Positions 1 through 4,727 of a stretch of DNA of 5,597 nt are shown here, piece after piece. A program made the position numbers and the translations under genes. Below the pieces are notes generated by a model, which was given only the letters and a program-made list of their open reading frames with translations, made no database searches and had not been told where the DNA came from. The DNA is from Thermoplasmata archaeon (GTDB lineage Archaea; Thermoplasmatota; E2; DHVEG-1): positions 1-5,597 of the forward strand of contig QMTJ01000079.1 in assembly GCA_003651045.1 (NCBI GenBank), given 5' to 3'. Position 1 is the stretch's first letter; every line of letters begins with the position of its first letter.

Positions 1-395
1 TGGAATTTTTTGATACCACCATAATAATGTGTTTCAAACAAGGCAACATTACTATTAGTATCCTCATATAATGGTATCTGTTTAAGATCAAGCCTAGGGC
101 TATCAACATGAGATATCACAATACGGACTCCCTCAGCGATAGGTTTCTCACCAGGTACGACCACTGCTGCTTCTTTACCCCGGTTTATAAAAATTTTACA
201 ACCAGTTTTTTTAATCTTTTCATTAATATATGTTATAGCCTCTCTCTCCGTTTTAGCGGTATCCAAAAATTTTTTGTAACCCTCGCAGAAATCAAAAGCT
301 TTCTTTATCTGGTCCTTGGTAAAAACTTCCCATGCTGATTTTTTCTTATAAGCATATTTACTTTCTTTATCTTTCTTCTTTTTTTCCTCTACCAT
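1..395 (-). CDS. M18 family zinc aminopeptidase, N-terminal part (runs off left edge)
   Basis: The minus strand is open from an ATG at 395 to the window edge and gives 131 residues of a family that is usually about 450-470 long. After a very lysine-rich N-terminus (residues 5-19) come the family hallmarks: a helix like FCEGYKKFLDTAKTERE (36-52), the metal-site block ISHVDSPRLDLKQ (94-106), with His96 the expected first zinc ligand and Asp98 beside it, then PLYED (108-112) and THYYGGIKKF (122-131). This wording matches the M18 (aspartyl-aminopeptidase-like) group found in clostridia and archaea. Such enzymes are cytosolic, form dodecamers in studied members, and remove N-terminal residues from peptides. 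No signal peptide is seen. GAGG at 406-409 lies 10 bases before the ATG and supports this start. The remaining zinc ligands and catalytic glutamate are outside the window, so activity cannot be judged. Family call is firm; substrate preference is not. Confidence 0.93.
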   Translation of the reverse strand, partial: MVEEKKKKDKESKYAYKKKSAWEVFTKDQIKKAFDFCEGYKKFLDTAKTEREAITYINEKIKKTGCKIFINRGKEAAVVVPGEKPIAEGVRIVISHVDSPRLDLKQIPLYEDTNSNVALFETHYYGGIKKF

Positions 396-499
396 AATAT
401 GTTAGCCTCAAAAAAATAGTCATAAGGTTTCTAAATAAAAAGATAACTAAAAAACCTTTTAATGAAAAAAATAGGGTGAAAAACAGAAAGAGGTTTTTT
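396..499 (-). promoter_or_regulatory. Intergenic region: end of PKD gene, probable promoter of M18 gene
   Basis: These 104 bases separate two minus-strand genes. Read on the minus strand, T-runs at about 468-474 and 449-454 would serve as an archaeal T-tract terminator for the PKD gene. An AT-rich TTTTTATTTAG (431-441) could be a TATA box placing a start near 411, which leaves a leader of about 16 bases containing the GAGG ribosome site (406-409). The TATA assignment is weak because the whole stretch is AT-rich. Confidence 0.35.
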
Positions 500-501
500 T
501 T
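449..501 (-). terminator. Possible terminator: inverted repeat and T-tracts at the PKD gene stop
   Basis: AAAAAACCT at 449-457 is the reverse complement of AGGTTTTTT at 491-499, giving 9-base arms around a 33-base spacer. The right arm abuts the TAA stop (500-502) of the PKD gene. On the minus-strand RNA the second arm ends in six U, and another seven-U run sits in the loop. The arms are low-complexity, so the hairpin may be accidental; the U-runs alone fit archaeal termination. Confidence 0.35.
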
Positions 502-1438
502 ATCTCCGTATAATATATATTATAACTGCGACTCCTGCAATAACAATCACTGCTAAGAGTACAATAAACATGATAAGACCTGAACCTGAAAACGATGAAC
601 CCCCGGTACCTGTTCCACCACCTGTAGTTGAAGCATTTATAGTTAAAACAAAATCATCCATCCCATAGTTGCCCTCTGAGTCATATACATACAATGTACC
701 ACTATAATTCCCAGGTATATTAAAAACATGTGTCGGGTTCTGCCCTTCTAACATTGCACGGTTTTCATCATACTGCCACAGCCAGGTATATTTCGCTGCA
801 TCACCAGCTATGCTACCTGAAAAAGTAATACTCTCCCCGGCTTTACCTGTATAGGGGCCACCAGCGTCAGGTTCAAGTAATTTTTCTCCTGTTAAAAAAT
901 CTTCAGGGGCATAATCACCATACCCCATTGATCCCCCTGTTGCAGTTTCACTAGTGATACCAGCGACACTTATACATTTTTCAAAACGATTTGGTAAATC
1001 AAAAGAAACCGTTAAAGTCTTCCCACCAATACCTGAGTAATCATTTACAGCTATATTTGTCTCCTGACTTCCTTCAATAAACCATTCGTTTTTATCAACC
1101 TCGCCATTCGTGTCCTCATCATAAAAATATATCCAATATTCATCATGAGTAGTAATTAAGATGAAAGTGTACAAGAATAGAGGGTTATTCTGAATTGCAC
1201 CATTGGCTATTTTTAACTGTAATTCAACTTCTCTCCCGTTTTGAATACATTTCACTTCAGAAATATCAAGATTGGGTCTACTAACTGTCTCATTTGTATT
1301 TTCATTGATGTAAACGACATCATCAGTTGCATCACTAACAGTTATAGTATTACTCTGAGTTTGCGCTGTAATTGACCCTGTTGAAATAGATAATATACTA
1401 ATAGCTATTAAACTAATGACATAGATTTTATTAATCAT
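500..1438 (-). CDS. Secreted, membrane-anchored PKD-domain protein with DOMON/CBM9-like N-terminal region
   Basis: A 312-residue surface protein. Residues 1-26 are a signal peptide (short basic start, hydrophobic ISLIAISILSIS, then TGSITAQ). Residues about 30-180 have the pattern of CBM9/DOMON-like beta-sandwiches: an acidic DATDDV start, RPNLDISEV, then alternating strands, with YDEDTNGEVDKNE (106-118) resembling a calcium-binding Asp/Asn loop. Residues about 189-268 are a PKD domain (DAGGPYTGKAGESITFSGS, TWLWQYD, THVFNIPGNYSGTLYVYDSEGN). A Gly/Ser/Thr linker (269-286) leads to one transmembrane helix (about 287-310) ending in RR, so most of the protein faces outside. Three N-glycosylation sequons (Asn49, 244, 268) fit archaeal surface export. 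Only two cysteines occur (64, 155), so a disulfide is possible. ATG 1438 is chosen over an in-frame GTG at 1447 because AGGAG (1447-1451) lies 8 bases before the ATG and overlaps that GTG. PKD and anchor are clear; the N-terminal fold and ligand are inferred. Adhesion or sugar/haem binding are possible roles. Confidence 0.85.
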   Translation of the reverse strand: MINKIYVISLIAISILSISTGSITAQTQSNTITVSDATDDVVYINENTNETVSRPNLDISEVKCIQNGREVELQLKIANGAIQNNPLFLYTFILITTHDEYWIYFYDEDTNGEVDKNEWFIEGSQETNIAVNDYSGIGGKTLTVSFDLPNRFEKCISVAGITSETATGGSMGYGDYAPEDFLTGEKLLEPDAGGPYTGKAGESITFSGSIAGDAAKYTWLWQYDENRAMLEGQNPTHVFNIPGNYSGTLYVYDSEGNYGMDDFVLTINASTTGGGTGTGGSSFSGSGLIMFIVLLAVIVIAGVAVIIYIIRR

Positions 1439-1446
1439 TTTTTCCA

Positions 1447-1451
1447 CTCCT
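1447..1451 (-). promoter_or_regulatory. Shine-Dalgarno site that sets the PKD gene start
   Basis: On the minus strand AGGAG is followed after 8 bases by ATG at 1438. The site overlaps the first base of an in-frame GTG at 1447, so translation from that GTG would have no ribosome site; ATG 1438 is the better start. Confidence 0.75.
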
Positions 1452-1586
1452 ATCTCGTTTTTAGCATTACAACTATGGAGTATCTAGTTTATAACATTTA
1501 TTTTTTTACTTAAAACCTAAAGGAGAAAATAGGATATCTATATAATATTTTTTATTTAGCAGCAGAACATGTTATTTGGAGTTTTT
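1452..1586 (-). promoter_or_regulatory. Intergenic region: promoter of PKD gene, weak terminator of regulator gene
   Basis: On the minus strand TTATAAAC (1487-1494) is a TATA-like box. With the usual 25-base offset, transcription would begin near 1466, giving a leader of about 28 bases that contains the Shine-Dalgarno site at 1447-1451. Further upstream, CCTA/TAGG arms (1516-1519 and 1530-1533) followed on the minus strand by TTTT form only a 4-base stem and are a weak terminator candidate for the winged-helix gene. Nothing else is recognisable here. Confidence 0.45.
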
Positions 1587-1940
1587 TTATTTCAATTTCT
1601 TTTTCAGATCCTGTACCATTTTAGTGAAATCATCTAATGTCTCTTCTAATGTACCAAGTGTTTCATGTATTTTATCAGTTACCACAGCACCATTAGGAGA
1701 GGGTACAATGATACCATCTTTTTCTAGTGTCCTGAGCGAGTAACGGATCATATGCTGTGGTTGCCCTGTCATCTGCGATAACCGGATGATACCAATTGGA
1801 CCATGTTCTTTAACTGTTTTTAAAACATCCATGTGTCTTGATAGTAGTTCAAGTTCTTTTTCAGCGACATCTGTGATGCTTGATTTGTTTTTATTTTTTT
1901 CAGGCAAAAACCAAAACACCTCCTGGACAATTGTTAACAT
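1587..1940 (-). CDS. Small winged helix-turn-helix transcriptional regulator
   Basis: A 117-residue cytoplasmic protein with the layout of a small archaeal winged-helix repressor. After an N-terminal tail (1-26, with hydrophobic VQEVFWFLP) comes helix 1 (about 27-46, EKELELLSRHMDVLKTVKEH), the HTH (GPIGIIRLSQMTG 47-59, then recognition helix PQHMIRYSLRTLEKDG 61-76) and a beta-wing (IIVPSPNGAVVT 77-88). The last 28 residues (90-117) are a charged amphipathic helix with heptad-like leucines, probably a dimerising coiled coil. No metal- or ligand-binding motif is visible, so the signal is unknown. No Shine-Dalgarno site precedes the ATG, and an A/T box 15-26 bases upstream fits a leaderless message. 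The gene lies divergent from the RAM-domain gene, and its promoter has a strong inverted repeat, which suggests autoregulation (inference). The wHTH call is firm; the target genes are not known. Confidence 0.82.
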   Translation of the reverse strand: MLTIVQEVFWFLPEKNKNKSSITDVAEKELELLSRHMDVLKTVKEHGPIGIIRLSQMTGQPQHMIRYSLRTLEKDGIIVPSPNGAVVTDKIHETLGTLEETLDDFTKMVQDLKKKLK

Positions 1941-1945
1941 AATAC

Positions 1946-1975
1946 ATTATCAGGTATTTATTTTTTGCTGATAAT
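1946..1975 (-). promoter_or_regulatory. Probable promoter and operator of the winged-helix gene
   Basis: ATTATCAG (1946-1953) and CTGATAAT (1968-1975) are perfect 8-base inverted arms around a 14-base spacer, with arm centres 22 bases apart, about two helical turns. The spacer holds AAAAAATAAATA (minus strand, 1955-1966), the best TATA candidate for the gene starting at 1940; its centre is about 20 bases before the ATG. A dimer bound to both arms would cover the TATA box and block TBP. That the gene's own product binds here is inference. Confidence 0.5.
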
Positions 1976-2127
1976 ACTATGAAATCCATTTCTCCATATA
2001 GATAGGACCATGCTAAACATTGGATTAAGTTTTGTTAATGTAAAAAAAATTTGGTATCCCTTAAACTGTAGGTAAACTATTTTTTTAAAAGAAAAACTAT
2101 AAGATATACTATTTTGATTCATGTTTC
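1976..2127 (+). promoter_or_regulatory. Promoter of the RAM-domain gene, in the divergent spacer
   Basis: GAAAAACTATAAGATA (2091-2106) looks like a purine-rich BRE joined to a TATA box (about 2097-2104). Its centre is about 27 bases ahead of the ATG at 2128, and no Shine-Dalgarno site is present, so the message is probably leaderless. The remainder of the spacer (about 1976-2090) is AT-rich and shows no gene or clear further motif. Confidence 0.55.
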
Positions 2128-2376
2128 ATGGCAATAGGATTCGCACTATTATCAATAAGTCCATTATATGAAAAAACAGTATATGAGACTTTGAAGAACA
2201 TACCTGAGATAGTGGAAGTTCATCCATTGTTTGGTGAATATGATATACTTGTAAAAATTAAATGTGAAAACATTGATATGATTGGTGAAGTAGTTATTAA
2301 AAAAATCCGGTCTACAAAAGGTGTTGTGGATACAAAAACACTAATTGGAACAAAGAGTTTATCTGGTGAAGTCTAA
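2128..2376 (+). CDS. Stand-alone Lrp/AsnC effector-binding (RAM) domain protein
   Basis: An 82-residue protein made up wholly of the AsnC/Lrp C-terminal ligand-binding domain, without the usual N-terminal helix-turn-helix. The order is beta-alpha-beta-beta-alpha-beta: strand AIGFALLSI (2-10), helix EKTVYETLKNIP (15-26), strand IVEVHPLFG (28-36), the hallmark GEYDILVKIKCEN (36-48), helix MIGEVVIKKIRSTKG (51-65) and strand VVDTKTLIG (66-74). In the family this domain forms dimers and octamers and binds amino acids or similar small molecules at subunit interfaces. Stand-alone versions are common in archaea and are thought to sense amino acids or to co-assemble with full-length Lrp proteins. The start is fixed by a TATA box about 27 bases upstream and by full domain length; the ATG at 2121 is out of frame. 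The divergent neighbour is a DNA-binding protein, so partnership is possible but unproven. Ligand unknown. Confidence 0.88.
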   Translation: MAIGFALLSISPLYEKTVYETLKNIPEIVEVHPLFGEYDILVKIKCENIDMIGEVVIKKIRSTKGVVDTKTLIGTKSLSGEV

Positions 2377-2378
2377 AG

Positions 2379-2400
2379 ATTTCTTTTCTTTTTCTTGATT
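2379..2400 (+). terminator. Pyrimidine-rich terminator after the RAM-domain gene
   Basis: Two bases after the TAA stop begins a stretch of T-runs broken by single C bases (about 2380-2396). Oligo-T tracts without a stable hairpin are the usual archaeal intrinsic terminator, and the next gene has its own promoter 110 bases on. Confidence 0.55.
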
Positions 2401-2557
2401 AAAAATAAAATTATCTGCAGAAGGATTTTACATAGAGTAATTAATCTATAGAGAATTTTTATCTCTGTTTTGTATCATTTGTTTGGTTTTTCCCAAATGT
2501 TTTCCAGGATTTTATATACCAAAATGGAAAATAGATAGATTATGGTGATATAAAAAA
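2401..2557 (+). promoter_or_regulatory. Promoter and ribosome site of the SIMPL gene
   Basis: GATTTTATATACC includes a clear TATA box (about 2510-2518). A start about 25 bases later, near 2540, would leave a leader of about 18 bases carrying GGTGAT (2544-2549), a good match to the anti-Shine-Dalgarno sequence, 8 bases before ATG 2558. Upstream, 2432-2466 contains short overlapping inverted and direct repeats built on ATAGAG and AGAGA/TCTCT that may or may not be regulatory. Confidence 0.6.
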
Positions 2558-3373
2558 ATGGGAAAACTAAATTGGACAGCCGTACTTGTGGCATGTGTAT
2601 TTATGATAAGTGTTATGGCGAGTATGGTAGTAGTAATAAAGCCTGACACTGTTAAAGCTAGTGGTTATCTAGTTGATTTTGAAGAAGAAAATCAAGAGAA
2701 TAAAATAGAAGAACCTAAACCGCATGGGACAATTAGTGTTACAGGATCTGCAATAATAGAATGTGAACCAGATACTTTAGTAATATTTCTGAGGATAACA
2801 TATTTACATCCTGTTTCAGCTGCTAAAGCAGTAGAGGAAGTAGCGAAAATCTTGGATAATCTGCTGTCTTCATTACAAAAACTAGGTGTTTCTAAAGACG
2901 ACGTTGCAACAACAAGTTACAATATCGAAAAAAGATACGAATGGGAATATGAGAATGGGTACAAGGAGAAAAGAGTTTTTAAAGGTTATGAAGTAATAAA
3001 CAAAATCAAAGTATCTATCAAAGATTTTGATAAAGGCGGTAAAGTGATAGATGCAGCAGTAAACGCTGGAGTTCTGGTAGATAGTATAAAATTTGAGTTA
3101 TCTAGAGTGAAAAGAGATGAATTAAAACATCAGGCAATAGAAATGGCGGCAAAAGATGCGAAACTCAAAGCAGAAACAATAACTGTTGCACTTGGAGAAA
3201 AGTTAGGACATGTTAAATCTGTAAATCTGGGTAACTATGTTTACAGACCATATATGTACTGGGAGAAAGGACGTTTTGCAGATGAAACAGGTGAATCTGT
3301 TCCACCTACAACTATACTACCTGGTGACTTAACAGTTTCAGCAACAGTCAATGTGGTTTTTGACATCCTCTGA
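2558..3373 (+). CDS. Membrane-anchored SIMPL (DUF541, YggE-like) domain protein
   Basis: A 271-residue protein. Residues 6-28 are a hydrophobic segment (WTAVLVACVFMISVMASMVVVI) preceded by a lysine, acting as an uncleaved N-terminal anchor or a signal peptide. A charged linker rich in Glu, Asn and Lys (about 40-56) leads to a full SIMPL domain (57-270): GTISVTGSAIIECEPDTLVI (57-76) as the opening strands, helix AAKAVEEVAKILDNLLSSLQKLGV (88-111), the family phrase DDVATTSYNIEKRYEW (114-129), FKGYEVINKIKV (141-152), helix IDAAVNAGVLVDSIKFEL (164-181), helix AIEMAAKDAKLKAETI (193-208) and closing strands LTVSATVNVVFDIL (258-271). The domain should lie outside the membrane. Family members assemble into oligomers; bacterial YggE is linked to oxidative-stress tolerance, but no catalytic chemistry is established, so the role here is open. 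GGTGAT 8 bases upstream fixes the start. It is flanked by its own promoter and terminator and so is probably monocistronic. Confidence 0.9.
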   Translation: MGKLNWTAVLVACVFMISVMASMVVVIKPDTVKASGYLVDFEEENQENKIEEPKPHGTISVTGSAIIECEPDTLVIFLRITYLHPVSAAKAVEEVAKILDNLLSSLQKLGVSKDDVATTSYNIEKRYEWEYENGYKEKRVFKGYEVINKIKVSIKDFDKGGKVIDAAVNAGVLVDSIKFELSRVKRDELKHQAIEMAAKDAKLKAETITVALGEKLGHVKSVNLGNYVYRPYMYWEKGRFADETGESVPPTTILPGDLTVSATVNVVFDIL

Positions 3374-3390
3374 AAAAGAGGAGTTTTTTT
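3366..3390 (+). terminator. Hairpin plus T-run terminator overlapping the SIMPL stop codon
   Basis: TCCTCT (3366-3371) pairs perfectly with AGAGGA (3377-3382) around a GAAAA loop, and one base later come seven T (3384-3390). The stem includes the first base of the TGA stop (3371-3373). The shape is that of a classical intrinsic terminator. Confidence 0.65.
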
Positions 3391-3414
3391 GAATAGGTGG
3401 TATCTATCTAAAAC

Positions 3415-3430
3415 TTTTTTTCTTTTTTTT
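3415..3430 (+). terminator. Second T-tract, back-up terminator
   Basis: Fifteen T in sixteen bases, broken by one C at 3422, lie 42 bases beyond the SIMPL stop and before the apgM promoter. A tract of this length is a strong archaeal termination signal and would catch read-through from the hairpin terminator. Confidence 0.6.
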
Positions 3431-3459
3431 ATCATAATGTTTATTAAGAAAACTTTTTT

Positions 3460-3473
3460 TAACAAGTTTGTTA
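3460..3473. repeat. Short inverted repeat just upstream of the apgM promoter
   Basis: TAACAA (3460-3465) and TTGTTA (3468-3473) form perfect 6-base arms with a 2-base spacer, ending 8 bases before the TATA-like box of apgM. The position would suit an activator or repressor site, but arms of this length arise readily by chance in AT-rich DNA. Confidence 0.3.
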
Positions 3474-3481
3474 GTTCAGAG

Positions 3482-3517
3482 TTTATAAGAAACCTAGTGG
3501 GGAAAAGTGAAAATTAG
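3482..3517 (+). promoter_or_regulatory. Promoter of the apgM operon
   Basis: TTTATAAGA (3482-3490) is a TATA-like box centred about 32 bases before ATG 3518, which predicts a leader of only about 8 bases. No strong Shine-Dalgarno site is within range; AGTGA (3506-3510) is a partial match. An in-frame GTG at 3497 is closed by a TAG at 3515-3517, so ATG 3518 is the first usable start. Confidence 0.5.
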
Positions 3518-4723
3518 ATGGATTTAGATTTTATAAAGAAGTTAATTAAGAAAAACGATACAAAAATTGTAATGATTGTAATGGATGGTATAGGTGGTCT
3601 CCCACGGGAGGAGGATGGTTTAACAGAGTTAGAAACAGCTGATACACCTAATCTTGATTCTTTAGCAGCTAAAGGTGTTTGTGGTCTGCAGCAACCTGTG
3701 GCTTCTGGTATCACTCCGGGTAGTGGCCCTGGGCATCTTGCTTTGTTTGGTTATGACCCTGTTAAATACCAGGTTGGTAGGGGTGTATTGTCAGCATTGG
3801 GTATAGGTTTTGATTTGAAACCTGAGGATGTAGCAGCTAGAGGTAATTTTTGTACAATTGATGAGAACGGTGTCGTCGTTGATAGACGTGCAGGGCGGAT
3901 ACCTACTGAGAAAAACATAGAGCTTTGTAATATGTTGAAAGGGATTGAGTTACCAGGTGTTGATGTTTTTGTTGAGACAGTTAAAGAGCATAGGTTTTTA
4001 CTGGTTTTAAGAGGTAGTGGTTTATCTGGTGACCTTATTGATACTGATCCTCAGCGGGTGGGTGAAAAACCTTTGCAGCCAAGAGGATTGTCATCTGAGG
4101 CAGGTAAAACAGTTGAGTTAGTTAGAAGATTTATAGATGAGGCTAGAACGTTATTGAGGAATCAACATCCTGCTAATATGATACTTTTCCGTGGTTTCTC
4201 TAAAAAACCTTGTTGGCCTTCTATGACAGAGGTTTTTGGTCTTAACTGTGCAGCTATTGCAGCATATCCCATGTATCGCGGTCTTTCTAGGTTGCTTGGT
4301 ATGCATGTTTTAGAAACTGGTCAAGCAATTAAAGAAGAATTCGACACCTTGGAGGATAACTGGGATAAATTTGATTTCTTCTTTTTACATGTTAAAAAAA
4401 CCGATAGTTATGGTGAGGATGGAGATTTCGTTCGTAAGGTAAAGGTTATAGAGGAAGTAGATAGGGAAATACCACGTCTTCTGGGTTTAAAACCTGATGT
4501 AATTATCGTAACTGGTGATCATTCTACACCATCAGCATTGAAGTTTCATAGTTGGCATCCGGTACCAGTGCTTCTCTGGTCAAAATATTGCCGGGCTGAT
4601 AATGTAAAACAGTTTGGGGAACGAGCATGTATCTCAGGAGGGTTGGGACCCAGAATACCTGCAGTAGATATAATGCCAATAGTACTGGCTAATGCAAAAA
4701 GATTAGAAAAATATGGAGCGTGA
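3518..4723 (+). CDS. apgM: Cofactor-independent phosphoglycerate mutase, archaeal ApgM type
   Basis: A 401-residue cytosolic enzyme that interconverts 3-phosphoglycerate and 2-phosphoglycerate in glycolysis and gluconeogenesis without 2,3-bisphosphoglycerate. It belongs to the alkaline-phosphatase superfamily and has the length usual for archaeal ApgM. Visible active-site elements are the first metal block IVMDGIGGLP (20-29, Asp23), TPNLDSLAAKG (43-53), the nucleophile block GITPGSGPGHLALFGYDP (64-81, Ser69 as phospho-acceptor), RGNFCTID (108-115), the HVKKTDSYGEDGD loop (291-303, Asp296) and the second metal block VTGDHSTPS (331-339, Asp334, His335) followed by FHSWHPVPVLLW (343-354, His344, His347). 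Every expected metal ligand that I can recognise is present, so the enzyme should be active. Its stop overlaps the ribosome site region of the next gene, indicating co-transcription. Phosphonopyruvate decarboxylase-like paralogs share parts of the fold; the complete motif set favours the mutase. Confidence 0.96.
   Translation: MDLDFIKKLIKKNDTKIVMIVMDGIGGLPREEDGLTELETADTPNLDSLAAKGVCGLQQPVASGITPGSGPGHLALFGYDPVKYQVGRGVLSALGIGFDLKPEDVAARGNFCTIDENGVVVDRRAGRIPTEKNIELCNMLKGIELPGVDVFVETVKEHRFLLVLRGSGLSGDLIDTDPQRVGEKPLQPRGLSSEAGKTVELVRRFIDEARTLLRNQHPANMILFRGFSKKPCWPSMTEVFGLNCAAIAAYPMYRGLSRLLGMHVLETGQAIKEEFDTLEDNWDKFDFFFLHVKKTDSYGEDGDFVRKVKVIEEVDREIPRLLGLKPDVIIVTGDHSTPSALKFHSWHPVPVLLWSKYCRADNVKQFGERACISGGLGPRIPAVDIMPIVLANAKRLEKYGA
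4715..4718 (+). promoter_or_regulatory. Ribosome site of the zinc-ribbon gene, inside the end of apgM
   Basis: GGAG sits in the last codons of apgM, 9 bases before ATG 4728. It overlaps an in-frame ATG at 4713, which has no ribosome site of its own, so 4728 is preferred as the start. Ribosomes ending apgM at TGA 4721-4723 would stop beside the new start, as in translational coupling. Confidence 0.6.
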
Positions 4724-4727
4724 AAAA

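Noticed and set aside
108..338. Open plus-strand frame of 76 codons
   Set aside because: It lies opposite the M18 aminopeptidase, whose conserved motifs are clear on the minus strand; the plus-strand product is Phe/Ser-rich and resembles nothing.
1439..1447. GTG start at 1447 for the PKD gene
   Set aside because: The Shine-Dalgarno AGGAG overlaps this GTG; ATG 1438 has the correct 8-base spacing and gives a normal signal peptide.
1786..1971. Open plus-strand frame of 61 codons
   Set aside because: It is antisense to the winged-helix gene, rich in serine and phenylalanine, and lacks a ribosome site.
3241..3465. Open minus-strand frame of 74 codons
   Set aside because: It covers the end of the SIMPL gene and its terminators; the poly-T tract supplies its lysines.
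3514..3714. Open minus-strand frame of 66 codons
   Set aside because: It is opposite the strongly conserved start of apgM.
4713..4727. ATG start at 4713 for the zinc-ribbon gene
   Set aside because: It overlaps the GGAG that serves ATG 4728 and has no ribosome site of its own; not excluded, but less likely.
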